From the NCBI GenBank assembly GCA_963730365.1, contig CAVSRM010000010.1:379455-443454 (forward strand): DNA of 64,000 bases, read 5' to 3'. This DNA is from Fodinibacter sp963730365 (lineage in GTDB: Bacteria; Actinomycetota; Actinomycetes; Actinomycetales; Dermatophilaceae). Positions 17,323 through 25,904 of the stretch are shown here, in pieces. A program made the position numbers and the translations under genes. The stretch's first letter is position 1. Each line of letters starts with the position of its first letter. A model generated the notes under the pieces. It saw only the letters and a list, made by a program, of their open reading frames with translations. It was not told the DNA's origin and made no database searches.

Positions 17323-18729
17323 TCAGTGGACCGGCACGCCGTGCAGCCCGCGGACGACGGCATCCTGGACGGTGGAGGCCTCGACGACGCTGAGACCGGT
17401 CGGCACCGGACCCGAACCGAGGACGCCGGGCGGCACGACGGCGCGCGTGAAACCGAGGCGCTGGGCCTCGGAGAGGCGTCGGTGGGCTCCGGTCACCGGT
17501 CGGATCTCGCCGGCCAGCCCGACCTCGCCGAAGGCGACGGTGCCCGCCGGCAACGGCCGGTCGGTGATCGCTCCCGCGAGCGCCAGGCAGATGGCCAGGT
17601 CGGCGGCCGGCTCGGTGATGCGCACGCCGCCGACCGTGGACAGGTAGGCGTCACTCCCCCCGATCGGGGCCTCCGCCCGCTTGTCGAGCACCGCGAGGAT
17701 CATGTTGACCCGCGCGGTGTCGAGGCCACTCGTGGCCCGTCGGGGGGTCGTCAGGCTCGACCTGGTCACCAGGGCCTGCACCTCCGTGACGAGCGGTCGC
17801 CGACCCTCGAGGGTCACAGTGACGCACGTGCCGGGCACCTCCGCCGTGCGCCCGGAGAGGAAGAGGCCGCTGGGATCGGCGAGCCCGACGATGCCGACGT
17901 CGGAGAGGTCGAAGCAGCCCACCTCGTCGGTGGGGCCGTAGCGGTTCTTCACGGCGCGCACGAGACGGAGTCGGGAGTGCCGCTCGCCCTCGAACTGGAT
18001 GACGACGTCGACGAGGTGCTCCAGCACCCGAGGACCCGCGATCGAGCCGTCCTTGGTGACGTGCCCGACGAGGAGCACCGCGATGCCCCGGGACTTGGCC
18101 GCCTGGATGAGCGAGGCCGCGACCTCCCGCACCTGGGTGACGTTGCCCGCGGACCCCTCCACCTGGGCGCTCGAGATGGTCTGGACCGAGTCGATGACCA
18201 CGAGGTCGGGCTCGATCTGCTCGATCTGGCCCAGCACGCTCGCGAGGTCGGTCTCACTGGCGAGGTAGAGGGTGCGGGCCATCGCCTCGATGCGCTCCGC
18301 TCGGGAGCGGACCTGCGCCGCGGACTCCTCTCCGGTCACGTAGAGGACCCTTCGCTCCCCGTGCTCACCCGCGCGGGCGGCCCGGGCCGCCACGTCGAGA
18401 AGGAGCGTGGACTTGCCGATGCCGGGCTCGCCGGCGACGAGGACCACGGCGCCGGGCACGAGACCTCCGCCGAGGACCCGGTCGAACTCCGGGACTCCGG
18501 TCGGTCGAGCGACGGCGCGGCGCGCATCAACCTCGCCGATCGGGATGGCGGGCCGCTCCACGGCCGCTGCCGCCGTCGTCCGGACCGTCACCGCGCCGAC
18601 CTCGGACACCGACCCCCACGCCTGGCACTCGCCGCACCGGCCGACCCACTTCACGGCCTGCCAGCCGCACTCCGAGCAGCGGAAGGACGGGGAGGTGCGC
18701 GTCGTGCGCCGAGAAGTCGAGCCAGCCAT
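17323..18729 (-). CDS. radA: DNA repair protein RadA
   Basis: RadA (468 residues) is a RecA-like ATPase that processes recombination intermediates. It has the N-terminal zinc finger CSECGWQAVKWVGRCGEC, Walker A GEPGIGKST (about residue 97), the family-specific KNRYG motif, and a C-terminal Lon-like domain with GGVRITEPAADLAICLA. ATG 18729 gives the canonical zinc-finger start; no clear Shine-Dalgarno is present, and a GTG three codons earlier is the alternative. It heads the radA-disA-mutY strand run. The 17 bases at 18748-18764 upstream of it also occur upstream of the peptidase gene (near 14260), which may reflect a shared promoter-proximal sequence. Confidence 0.96.
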   Translation of the reverse strand: MAGSTSRRTTRTSPSFRCSECGWQAVKWVGRCGECQAWGSVSEVGAVTVRTTAAAAVERPAIPIGEVDARRAVARPTGVPEFDRVLGGGLVPGAVVLVAGEPGIGKSTLLLDVAARAARAGEHGERRVLYVTGEESAAQVRSRAERIEAMARTLYLASETDLASVLGQIEQIEPDLVVIDSVQTISSAQVEGSAGNVTQVREVAASLIQAAKSRGIAVLLVGHVTKDGSIAGPRVLEHLVDVVIQFEGERHSRLRLVRAVKNRYGPTDEVGCFDLSDVGIVGLADPSGLFLSGRTAEVPGTCVTVTLEGRRPLVTEVQALVTRSSLTTPRRATSGLDTARVNMILAVLDKRAEAPIGGSDAYLSTVGGVRITEPAADLAICLALAGAITDRPLPAGTVAFGEVGLAGEIRPVTGAHRRLSEAQRLGFTRAVVPPGVLGSGPVPTGLSVVEASTVQDAVVRGLHGVPVH

Positions 18730-18827
18730 GCGGCACACGGTATGCCGCGGCACCGACACTGCGACGTCTCCGGGCGGCGCGGCGCCCCGGACCTCCCCGG
18801 TCCGGGGCGCCGCCGAGCCGACAGTGG

Positions 18828-20549
18828 CTAGGAGTCGGGCGTGCTGCGGGTGGACCGCGCGGAGCCACCGGTGAGCGACGCCGGCACGCCGTCGTCGTTC
18901 GGGTCCTCCGCCCGGCGCGCGATGTGTCCCGCGATCTCGTCGGCGAGGAGCCGTCGCTCGGCGCGCTCGAGCTGGCCGTGTTCGCGCAGCAGCGCCTTGC
19001 TCGTCGCCACCACCATGAGCACCATGACGACGCTGAACGGGAGGGCCAGGAGGATGGCCGCCGTCTGCAGGGCGCTCAGTCCACCGCCTCCGGCGAGCAG
19101 GAGGGAGATCGCGACGGCCCCCTCGAGCACGGCCCACATGATGCGGCTCCACACCGGGGGGTTCGGGTCACCGCCGCTGGCCAGCATGTCGACGACGTAG
19201 GAGCCCGAGTCCGAGCTCGTCACGAAGAACACGACGACGAGGACGATGGCGATCGTGCTCAGCAGGCCCGCCATCGGCAGTCCGTTGAGCACCTGGAACA
19301 GGGCGCTGTCGGTGTCGACGGTCCCTTCCCCGTCGACGAGCCCGCCGCCACCGAAGATCTCCTGGTAGATGCCCGAGCCCCCGAAGACCGCGAACCACGC
19401 GAAGGTGACGACGGTCGGCACGAGCAGCACACCGGTGACGAACTCCCGCACGGTGCGTCCCTTGGAGATCCTCGCGATGAAGACACCGACGAACGGCGCC
19501 CAGCTCATCCACCATCCCCAGTAGAAGGTCGTCCACCCGGAGACCCAGCCGGTGCCGTCCTCGCCCTGGAAGGACAGGGTCTGGAAGGAGAGCCGGAAGA
19601 AGTTCGCCACGTAGCTGCCGATGGACGAGACGAAGTCACCGAGCAGGAACACCGTGGGCCCGAGCACGAGGACGGCGAGCATGAGTCCAGCAGCGAGGCC
19701 CATGTTGACGTTGGACAGGATCTTGATGCCCTTGTCGAGACCGCTGGCGACCGAGAGGGTCGCCAACGCGGTGATGGCCACGACGAGCACCACCAGCAGC
19801 GCCTTGGACACCTCCCCGACCACGCCGAGGAACTCCAGCCCGGCCCCCACCTGGGAGACACCGAAGCCGAGTGAGGTCGCGACGCCGAAGAGGGTGCCGA
19901 CGACGGCGATGACGTCGATGAGGTCGCCGATCCAGCCCTTGACGCGGTCGCCGAACAGCGGCTCGAGCGTCCAGCGGATCGAGACCGGACGACCGCGCCG
20001 GTGCACGGCGTAGGCCATCGCGAGGCCGACGACGACGTAGATCGCCCAGGCGTGCAGGCCCCAGTGGAGGTACGTCACGTCGGTGGCGGCGCGCGCGCGC
20101 TCGGCAGCGGACTCGCCGGTGCCCGGAGGTGGGGAGGCGAAGTGGCTCAGCGGCTCGGCCACCCCCCAGAACACCAGGCCGATGCCCATGCCCGCGGCGA
20201 AGAGCATGGAGAACCAGGCGACCAGGCCGAACTCGGGCTCGTCCTCGTCGCGACCGAGGACGATCCGGCCCATCGGAGAGATCGCCATCCAGAGTGCGAA
20301 CGCGACGAAGCCGCTGACGATGAGGATGTAGTACCAGCCGAGGTCACCGACGACGCCTGAGCTCAGGGTGCCGAAGAGGTCGCCCATCCGCTCCGGCGCC
20401 GCCAGGGCGAAGAGGACGAACCCGGCGATGATCGCCAGGGCGGGGTAGAAGACCCGGGGCGCGGTGACCCGGAACCGGGGCCCGTCAGGCTCCGGTGGCA
20501 GGTCGGACGCCCCGATGGGTGCCTCTCTCGAGGGGTTGTCGATGGCCAC
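18828..20549 (-). CDS. BCCT family betaine/choline/carnitine transporter
   Basis: A 573-residue transporter with 12 predicted membrane helices. The family signatures are visible: GMGIGLVFWGVAEPLSHF (about residues 120-137) and the Trp-rich WGWWMSWAPFVGVFIARISK segment, which forms the substrate aromatic box in BetP-type carriers. It imports compatible solutes such as glycine betaine with sodium or protons. The hydrophilic N-terminus (about 30 residues) and C-terminus (about 60 residues, Arg/Glu-rich) resemble the osmosensing ends of BetP. GTG 20549 has GGAGGAG seven bases upstream, and TAACGT at 20600-20595 is a good -10. Transcribed alone between radA and the rplI operon terminator. Confidence 0.93.
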   Translation of the reverse strand: MAIDNPSREAPIGASDLPPEPDGPRFRVTAPRVFYPALAIIAGFVLFALAAPERMGDLFGTLSSGVVGDLGWYYILIVSGFVAFALWMAISPMGRIVLGRDEDEPEFGLVAWFSMLFAAGMGIGLVFWGVAEPLSHFASPPPGTGESAAERARAATDVTYLHWGLHAWAIYVVVGLAMAYAVHRRGRPVSIRWTLEPLFGDRVKGWIGDLIDVIAVVGTLFGVATSLGFGVSQVGAGLEFLGVVGEVSKALLVVLVVAITALATLSVASGLDKGIKILSNVNMGLAAGLMLAVLVLGPTVFLLGDFVSSIGSYVANFFRLSFQTLSFQGEDGTGWVSGWTTFYWGWWMSWAPFVGVFIARISKGRTVREFVTGVLLVPTVVTFAWFAVFGGSGIYQEIFGGGGLVDGEGTVDTDSALFQVLNGLPMAGLLSTIAIVLVVVFFVTSSDSGSYVVDMLASGGDPNPPVWSRIMWAVLEGAVAISLLLAGGGGLSALQTAAILLALPFSVVMVLMVVATSKALLREHGQLERAERRLLADEIAGHIARRAEDPNDDGVPASLTGGSARSTRSTPDS

Positions 20550-20775
20550 TGTCGTGCTCCTCCGGATGGGGGTCTGGACGTCGATCAACCAAAGACGTTA
20601 TCCCGTGGAACGGGGCATTGGCCACCTCCAGCGGTGCCCCGAGTGGCCGGGCCCCGCATGGATGCCGTTCACCCACAGGGCCCTTGACCTGCGGTGCGAG
20701 GGGGGACGCAACTCGCGCCCGGGGCCTCCGATCCACCCTCGCGCGGGCTCCGGACCCGGGGAGGGACGGGACGCG

Positions 20776-20811
20776 CAAGGGCCCCCGGACCAGTCGGTCC
20801 GGGGGCCCTTG
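20776..20811 (-). terminator. Terminator of the rpsF-ssb-rpsR-rplI operon
   Basis: A perfect 15-bp stem (CAAGGGCCCCCGGAC and its complement) with a 6-base loop lies 16 bases after the rplI stop on the minus strand. It separates the ribosomal operon from the BCCT gene. Confidence 0.88.
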
Positions 20812-20826
20812 AGGTGCGTCTGGGCG

Positions 20827-21273
20827 TCAGTCTGCGACGACCTCGAGCTCGACGGTCGCCTGGACCTCCGGGTGCAGGCGCACCAGCGCCGAGTGGGTGC
20901 CCGTGGTGCGGATCGGGGTGGGCACCTCGATCTTGCGCTTGTCCAGCTCCGGGCCGCCGGCCGACTTCACGGCGGCCGCGATGTCGGCGGTGGAGACGGC
21001 GCCGAAGAGGCGACCGCTCGTGCCGGCGTGCGCGGGCACGGTGACCGCCTTGGACTCGAGGTTGCCCTTGATCGACTGGGCCTCCTCGAGGGACTTCACG
21101 GCGCGGACCTCGCGGCCCTTGGCGATGGCGTCGACCTGCTTCTGGCCGCCCTTGGTCCACGCCGTCGCGAGATCGCGGCGGAAGAGGAAGTTGCGGGCGT
21201 AGCCGTCCTTGACGTCGACGACGTCGCCGGCGGTGCCGAGGCCGGTGACCTCGTGGGTGAGGATGACCTTCAT
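20827..21273 (-). CDS. rplI: 50S ribosomal protein L9
   Basis: L9 of 148 residues, the normal length, binds 23S rRNA at the base of the L1 stalk. The start MKVILTHEVTGLGTAGDVVDVKDGYARNFL-type signature (KDGYARNFLFRRDLA visible at about 22-36) is diagnostic. ATG 21273 has a GAAGGAG upstream (revcomp of ctccttc). It is last in the rpsF-ssb-rpsR-rplI operon, 25 bases after rpsR, and is followed by a strong terminator. Confidence 0.99.
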   Translation of the reverse strand: MKVILTHEVTGLGTAGDVVDVKDGYARNFLFRRDLATAWTKGGQKQVDAIAKGREVRAVKSLEEAQSIKGNLESKAVTVPAHAGTSGRLFGAVSTADIAAAVKSAGGPELDKRKIEVPTPIRTTGTHSALVRLHPEVQATVELEVVAD

Positions 21274-21298
21274 GGTGTCTGGCTCCTTCTCAGCTGGG

Positions 21299-21535
21299 TC
21301 AGCGCGACGAGCTCGAGTACGGCAGCAGGGCCATCTCGCGCGCGTTCTTGACGGCGTTGGCGATGAGGCGCTGCTCCTGGACGGAGACACCGGTCACCCG
21401 ACGTGCACGGATCTTGCCGCGGTCGGAGATGAACTTGCGCAGGAGCGCGGAGTCCTTGTAGTCGATGTTCTCGACCTTCGCCGCCTTGAGCGGGTTGGCC
21501 TTCTTCTTGGGCTTGCGAATGGCGGGCTTGGCCAT
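21299..21535 (-). CDS. rpsR: 30S ribosomal protein S18
   Basis: S18 of 78 residues binds the 30S platform together with S6. The core IDYKDSALLRKFISDRGKI and the basic RARRVTGVSVQEQR segment identify it. It has no Cys, so it is the zinc-independent (C-minus) or generic form. The ATG is preceded by AGAAGGAGAG. A 162-base gap separates it from ssb, longer than usual inside this operon. Confidence 0.99.
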   Translation of the reverse strand: MAKPAIRKPKKKANPLKAAKVENIDYKDSALLRKFISDRGKIRARRVTGVSVQEQRLIANAVKNAREMALLPYSSSSR

Positions 21536-21697
21536 CGTGGTGCTCTCCTTCTGCCGGGACCTTCCCCAGCGGATGAGCCCTGGTCTCCCAGGGATGGTGT
21601 GGTGATGATGTGGGTGTCCGGCGACGTGGAGGTCGCCGGCACCGATGTCGCACTGATCGGATCGGACCCGGGGGTCAGCTCAGGACGGTGGGTCGGC

Positions 21698-22270
21698 TCA
21701 GAACGGTGGTTCGTCGTAGCCGGGGGCCTGACCCCAACCACCCTGCTGGCCACCCTGGGGGGCGGCCTGCGGCTGCTGCGGCTGCTGGGGAGCCTGCTGG
21801 CCACCCCACTGCCCGCCGCCCTGCCCCGGCGCGGAACCGCCGGTCGCCCACGGGTCGCTCTGACCCTGACCGCCCTGACCGCCGAAGCCGCCACCGGATC
21901 CACCGCGCTCCGCCTTGGTCACCTTCGCCGACGCGTAGCGCAGCGACGGGCCGACCTCGTCGACGTCGAGCTCGATGACGGTGCGCTTCTCGCCCTCCTT
22001 GGTCTCGTAGGACCGGGACTTCAGGCGCCCCGTCGCCACGACGCGCGTGCCCCGGTGGAGGGACTCGGCGACGTTCTCGGCCGCGTCGCGCCAGACGGAG
22101 CACCGCATGAACAGCGTCTCCCCGTCCTTCCAGTCGTTGGTCTGCCGGTCGAACGTGCGCGGCGTCGAGGCCACGGTGAAGTTCGCGACGGCAGCGCCCG
22201 AGGGCGTGAACCGGAGCTCGGGGTCGGCGGTGAGGTTGCCGACGATGGTGATGGTTGTCTCGCCTGCCAT
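21698..22270 (-). CDS. ssb: Single-stranded DNA-binding protein
   Basis: SSB of 190 residues coats single-stranded DNA during replication and repair. The OB fold (1-115) begins MAGETTITIVGNLTADPELRF and contains TLFMRCSVWRDAAENVAESL. A Gly/Gln/Pro-rich linker (GGFGGQGGQGQ, then repeated QQPQQPQ) follows, ending in the acidic tip DEPPF that recruits partner proteins. The start is at ATG 22270 with AAGGGGAC upstream. It lies between rpsF and rpsR, the usual actinobacterial order. Confidence 0.98.
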   Translation of the reverse strand: MAGETTITIVGNLTADPELRFTPSGAAVANFTVASTPRTFDRQTNDWKDGETLFMRCSVWRDAAENVAESLHRGTRVVATGRLKSRSYETKEGEKRTVIELDVDEVGPSLRYASAKVTKAERGGSGGGFGGQGGQGQSDPWATGGSAPGQGGGQWGGQQAPQQPQQPQAAPQGGQQGGWGQAPGYDEPPF

Positions 22271-22323
22271 GGGTCAGGTCCCCTTAGGAGTGATTCCGAC
22301 GATGTGCGTGTGGACGTCGTGGC

Positions 22324-22611
22324 TCAGGCGCCGGGGCGCATGAGCTTGGTCCGCATGACCGACTCGTTGAGGCCGAGCTGACGGTCCAGCTCCTTGGCCG
22401 TCGCGGGCTCGGACGTGAAGTTGACGACGGCGTAGATGCCCTCGGACTTCTTCTTGATCTCGTAGGCGAGACGACGACGGCCCCAGATGTCGACGGTGTC
22501 GACGGATCCACCGTCGGTCGTCACCACCTTGAGGAACTTGTCCAGCGAGGGCTGGACGGTCCGGTCGTCGAGCTCGGGGTCGAGGATGACCATGAGTTCG
22601 TACTGACGCAT
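22324..22611 (-). CDS. rpsF: 30S ribosomal protein S6
   Basis: S6 of 95 residues pairs with S18 on the 30S platform. MRQYELMVILDPELDDRTV and the WGRRRLAYEIKKKSEG segment identify it. The ATG has GAAGGAGG upstream and the gene heads the rpsF-ssb-rpsR-rplI operon; a TACCCT -10 candidate and a hairpin lie in its leader. Unusually, the open frame of the upstream penicillin-binding protein continues 91 bases into rpsF in another frame. Confidence 0.99.
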   Translation of the reverse strand: MRQYELMVILDPELDDRTVQPSLDKFLKVVTTDGGSVDTVDIWGRRRLAYEIKKKSEGIYAVVNFTSEPATAKELDRQLGLNESVMRTKLMRPGA

Positions 22612-25034
22612 GCGTTAACCCGCCTCCTTCGGTCTGTGGCGGTCACGGTCTTTCCGTGACAGGAGGGTATGCATTGCTGCCGACGCCGGCCTGGGCTTGT
22701 CCACAGGCGCGAGGGCGGTAGCCGCTCAAGAGTACCGGCCGGGACGACATACCCCAATTCGCCCCGGCCCCGGGGTCTCGCTAGCCGCCGCCCGCCGGGG
22801 GCGAGGTCTTGGTGCTCGGCGTCGGGGATCGGCTTGCCCGGCTTGCCCGGCTTGCCCGGCTTGGTCGGGTCGGTCGACGGGGTCGGCACCACCGTCGGCG
22901 TGGGCTCGACGGTCGGGGTCGGCTCGACGGTCGGGGTCGGCGGGGCGCTGGTCGTCGGCGGGGCACTCGTCGTCGGCGGGGCACTCGTCGTCGTCGGCGG
23001 GGCACTCGTCGTCGTCGGCGCGGCCGGGGTGGAGGACGCCGGACGCTGGGTCACGGGCGGCGTCGAGGGTCGCGCGTCCTTGTTGATGTGCGCGGCCTCG
23101 GGGAACTCCTCGACGTCGGTTCCGTCGAGGGCCGCCTTCATGTAGGCCGTCCAGATCCGCACCGGGAAGCTGCCACCGGTGATCGACCCGGCATTCGGCA
23201 GGTTCTCCATCGTGAGCTCACTGCCGTCGTCGGCCGCACGGTAGAGGCCGACCGCCGTCGCCAGCTGCGGGACGTAGCCGTCGAACCAGGCCGAGCGGTA
23301 GCTCTCGGAGGTGCCCGTCTTGCCCGCAGCCGGCCGACCGAGGTTCTGGCCGGCGTAGCTCGCCGTGCCGCCGTCGAGGGGCTGGGTCATGCACTCGATG
23401 ACATCGGAGACGAGGTCCTCGTCGAAGACCCGCTTGGTGACCGGCTCGGCCGTGATGGTCGGGATGTTCTCGTCGAGGAAGCTGATCTCCTTGACGATGT
23501 AGGGGTCGGAGCGCACACCGTTGGCCGCCAGCGTGGCGTAGGCCGTGGCCATGTCCATGACGGTGACGTAGTCGGTGCCGAGCACGTTCGCCATGTTGGC
23601 CTCGAGCTCGGACTGGACGCCGGCATCCTGGGCGGCCTTCATCGTGTTGTCCGGCCCGGCCTCGATGTTGAGCTGGGCGTAGACCGTGTTGACGGAGTGC
23701 TTCGTCGCCTGGAGCAGGTCGATCTGGCCGAAGCTCTGGTCGCCGTAGTTCTTCACCCGGCCCCGACGCCCTTCGTCGGTGCTGGCGCTGGGGTCGCCGA
23801 ACTCCTCGAAGTACTGCGGGCTCGCGCCGGAGAACCGCGACGCCGTGGCCACGTCGCCGCTCTGCAACGCGGCGATGAGGGCGAAGATCTTGAAGGTGGA
23901 TCCCGCCTGCATCTTGCTCTGGGTGGCGTCGTTCTGCGGCCGCGTGGCGAAGTCCTCACCGCCGTAGAGCGCCTCGATCGCGCCGTCGCCGGGGGTGAGC
24001 GAGACGAGCCCGACGTGCACGTCCGGGGTGTCCTCGGGACGCTCCTCCTTGACCGCCGCCACGGCATCCGCCTGCTTGGGCTTCTCGATCGTCGACACGA
24101 TCCGCAGGCCACCGCGCTCGATGTCGGAGTCGGTCAGCTTGTGCTTGGTGATGAGCTCCTTCTTGATGAGGTCGACGATGTACCCGTTGGTGCCCCCGAG
24201 GGTGATCGGCTTGTACTCCACCGTCTCCGGGAAGGTCGCGGCCGCGCGCTCCTCTTCGGTCAGCCACCCCTCCTCGACCATCGCGTCGAGGACGAAGCCC
24301 GAGCGCTGCTCCGCATTCGCCTTCTGCTCATCGCCCAGGGCGGGGTCGTAGAACGAGGGCCCACGGATCACGGAGGCGAGGAAGGCGCTCTGACTGGCGT
24401 CGAGCTCGGACGCACTGGTGTTGAAGTAGGCCTTCGCGGCACTCTCGATGCCGTAGGCGCCGCGGCCGTAGTAGATCGTGTTGAGGTAGTTCTCGAGGAT
24501 CTCGTCCTTGGACTGCTCACGGTCGATCTTCAGGGAGATGAGGATCTCCTTGGCCTTGCGGGTCAGGGTTCGGTCCTGGGTGAGGAAGTAGTTCTTCACG
24601 TACTGCTGGGTGATCGTCGAGCCGCCCTGGGTGGCCTGGCCGCCCTTGACCGCGACCCAGACCGCACGGCCGATGCCGGTGGGCGAGATGCCGCTGTTGG
24701 TGTAGAAGTTCTTGTCCTCCGCGGCCAGGATCGCGTGCTGCATGTCCATGGAGATCTCGGACAACGGCACCGACTCGCGGTTGCCCTCGGGGTCGGAGAG
24801 CCGGGCCATCTCCGATTCACCGTCGGCGTAGTAGACGATCGACGCCTCGGCGGTCGCGATCTCGTTGGGCTCGGGCACCTCGGTCACCGCATAGGCGATG
24901 CCGACGGCCGCGACCCCCGCGAGGAAGAGGGCGAGCAGGGTCCACAACCCCCGACGGAGCCAGGTGCGCCCGCCCTTGGAGGAGCTGGCGCTCGGCTTCT
25001 TGGCGTCGGCGCGGGTGTTCGGCTGTTGGCTCAT
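22521..25034 (-). CDS. ponA: Class A penicillin-binding protein (transglycosylase/transpeptidase)
   Basis: A bifunctional murein synthase, 837 residues as read. After a basic N-terminus one membrane helix (about 22-44) is followed by the GT51 glycosyltransferase domain with AAEDKNFYTNSGISPTGIGRA and GGSTITQQYVKNYF, and a transpeptidase domain with the catalytic Ser in SKMQAGSTFKIF and the KTGTSESYRSAWFDGY motif. A Pro/Thr-rich tail of repeats follows. The frame does not end with the repeats but runs on through the intergenic region into rpsF, giving a tail rich in Arg that looks non-coding; a frame error in the repeat block near 22830-23020 would explain it. Synteny with rpsF and ino1 matches mycobacterial ponA1. 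ATG 25034 has GGAAAG upstream. Confidence 0.93.
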   Translation of the reverse strand: MSQQPNTRADAKKPSASSSKGGRTWLRRGLWTLLALFLAGVAAVGIAYAVTEVPEPNEIATAEASIVYYADGESEMARLSDPEGNRESVPLSEISMDMQHAILAAEDKNFYTNSGISPTGIGRAVWVAVKGGQATQGGSTITQQYVKNYFLTQDRTLTRKAKEILISLKIDREQSKDEILENYLNTIYYGRGAYGIESAAKAYFNTSASELDASQSAFLASVIRGPSFYDPALGDEQKANAEQRSGFVLDAMVEEGWLTEEERAAATFPETVEYKPITLGGTNGYIVDLIKKELITKHKLTDSDIERGGLRIVSTIEKPKQADAVAAVKEERPEDTPDVHVGLVSLTPGDGAIEALYGGEDFATRPQNDATQSKMQAGSTFKIFALIAALQSGDVATASRFSGASPQYFEEFGDPSASTDEGRRGRVKNYGDQSFGQIDLLQATKHSVNTVYAQLNIEAGPDNTMKAAQDAGVQSELEANMANVLGTDYVTVMDMATAYATLAANGVRSDPYIVKEISFLDENIPTITAEPVTKRVFDEDLVSDVIECMTQPLDGGTASYAGQNLGRPAAGKTGTSESYRSAWFDGYVPQLATAVGLYRAADDGSELTMENLPNAGSITGGSFPVRIWTAYMKAALDGTDVEEFPEAAHINKDARPSTPPVTQRPASSTPAAPTTTSAPPTTTSAPPTTSAPPTTSAPPTPTVEPTPTVEPTPTVVPTPSTDPTKPGKPGKPGKPIPDAEHQDLAPGGRRLARPRGRGELGYVVPAGTLERLPPSRLWTSPGRRRQQCIPSCHGKTVTATDRRRRVNACVSTNSWSSSTPSSTTGPSSPRWTSSSRW
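22642..22660 (-). promoter_or_regulatory. Hairpin in rpsF leader
   Basis: A 7-bp stem GTCACGG/CCGTGAC with a 5-base loop lies 31-49 bases before the rpsF ATG, downstream of a TACCCT -10 candidate (near 22665-22672, minus strand). In several bacteria an S6:S18 complex binds the rpsF leader for feedback control; whether this hairpin is that site is only a suggestion. Confidence 0.4.
22830..23022 (-). repeat. In-gene tandem repeats in the ponA tail
   Basis: Three kinds of short tandem unit follow one another: a 9-base unit coding Pro-Gly-Lys (at least three copies, 22830-22860), an 18-base unit coding a Pro-Thr-Val-Glu-Pro-Thr motif (about 22905-22940), and 18- to 21-base units coding Thr-Ser-Ala-Pro-Pro-Thr (four copies, about 22942-23015). 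Such tracts are prone to slippage and length change and form a flexible extracellular tail. Confidence 0.85.
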
Positions 25035-25174
25035 GCGACTTTCCGGGACGGGATCGTGGGAGGGGACGGGGCCATCGGTGCTCAGCGCCCACGACTCAGT
25101 ATGACGATGAATCTGGGGAGAACCTGACAACGAGCGGTCCCGAGCGGCGGTGGCCGGGCTTCGCGGGCTGACTG

Positions 25175-25198
25175 ACCGATGTATCGGTGCGATATATC
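25175..25198 (+). promoter_or_regulatory. Candidate PadR operator overlapping promoter
   Basis: A perfect 14-bp palindrome ACCGATGTATCGGT (25175-25188) is followed two bases later by the palindrome GATATATC (25191-25198), the most A/T-rich stretch nearby. They lie about 66-89 bases before the PadR gene start. PadR proteins commonly bind such ATnnAT-type palindromes and repress their own operon, so autoregulation is inferred. Confidence 0.55.
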
Positions 25199-25263
25199 TG
25201 TGCTACCGTCATGGAGCCAAACGGCCGGAGCATCCGGTCTGTTCCCACGTCGAGGAGGTTCCC

Positions 25264-25827
25264 GTGAGCTCACGCCGCGCACACCTGCTCGAGTTCGCCG
25301 TGCTCGGGCTGCTGCACGAGGGACCCACCCACGGCTACGACCTGCGGCGCCGGCTCAACACCGCCCTCGGACCCTTCCGCGCGCTCTCGTACGGCACGCT
25401 GTACCCCGCTTTGAAGGGCCTGCTCGGGCGCGGGCTGATCGCCGAGACCCCTGACCCGCTGGCGACCGGCAAGCGGCCCCGCGTCGTCTACGAGCTCACC
25501 GCCACCGGCAAGGAGCACTTCGCCGACATGGTCGCTCGCACCGACGCCACCGCCTACGACGAGGACGGCTTCGACGTGCGGTTCGCGTTCTTCACCCGCA
25601 CCGAGCGCGATGTTCGCATCCGCATCCTCGAAGGCCGCCGCTCCCGGGTCCAGGAGGACCTCGAACGGGTTCGTGAGACCGCGGCCCGCAACCGCGAGCG
25701 CATCGACGCCTACACCTCCGCCCTCCAGCAGCACGGCGAGGAGACCACCGAGCGCGAGGTGCGCTGGCTCAGCGAGCTCATCGACGCCGAGCGCCGCCAC
25801 CCCTCGGACCCCGGCCCCCAGCCGTAG
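25264..25827 (+). CDS. PadR family transcriptional regulator
   Basis: A 187-residue regulator with the PadR winged helix (about 5-85): LEFAVLGLLHEGPTHGYDLRRRL, then LSYGTLYPALKGLLGRGLI and the wing GKRPRVVYELTATGKEHF. The C-terminal half is helical and probably dimerises. GTG 25264 is preceded by GAGGAGGTT. It stands 77 bases upstream of the inositol-phosphate synthase gene on the same strand, the same pair as Rv0047c-ino1 in mycobacteria (from memory), so it probably controls ino1 as well as itself. A palindromic operator candidate lies in its promoter. Confidence 0.93.
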   Translation: MSSRRAHLLEFAVLGLLHEGPTHGYDLRRRLNTALGPFRALSYGTLYPALKGLLGRGLIAETPDPLATGKRPRVVYELTATGKEHFADMVARTDATAYDEDGFDVRFAFFTRTERDVRIRILEGRRSRVQEDLERVRETAARNRERIDAYTSALQQHGEETTEREVRWLSELIDAERRHPSDPGPQP

Positions 25828-25860
25828 GTGTTCCGGTGCCCCCCGGAGCACCGGAACGCC
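25827..25860 (+). promoter_or_regulatory. Hairpin between padR gene and ino1
   Basis: GGTGTTCCGGTGC (25827-25839) pairs with 25848-25860 with a single G-U wobble, closing an 8-base loop, directly at the padR stop codon. It could be an attenuating terminator that lowers ino1 read-through. There is no T-run. Confidence 0.5.
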
Positions 25861-25904
25861 ACCCATCCACCCACCCATCACCAGTGACCCACCAGGAGAA
25901 GCAC

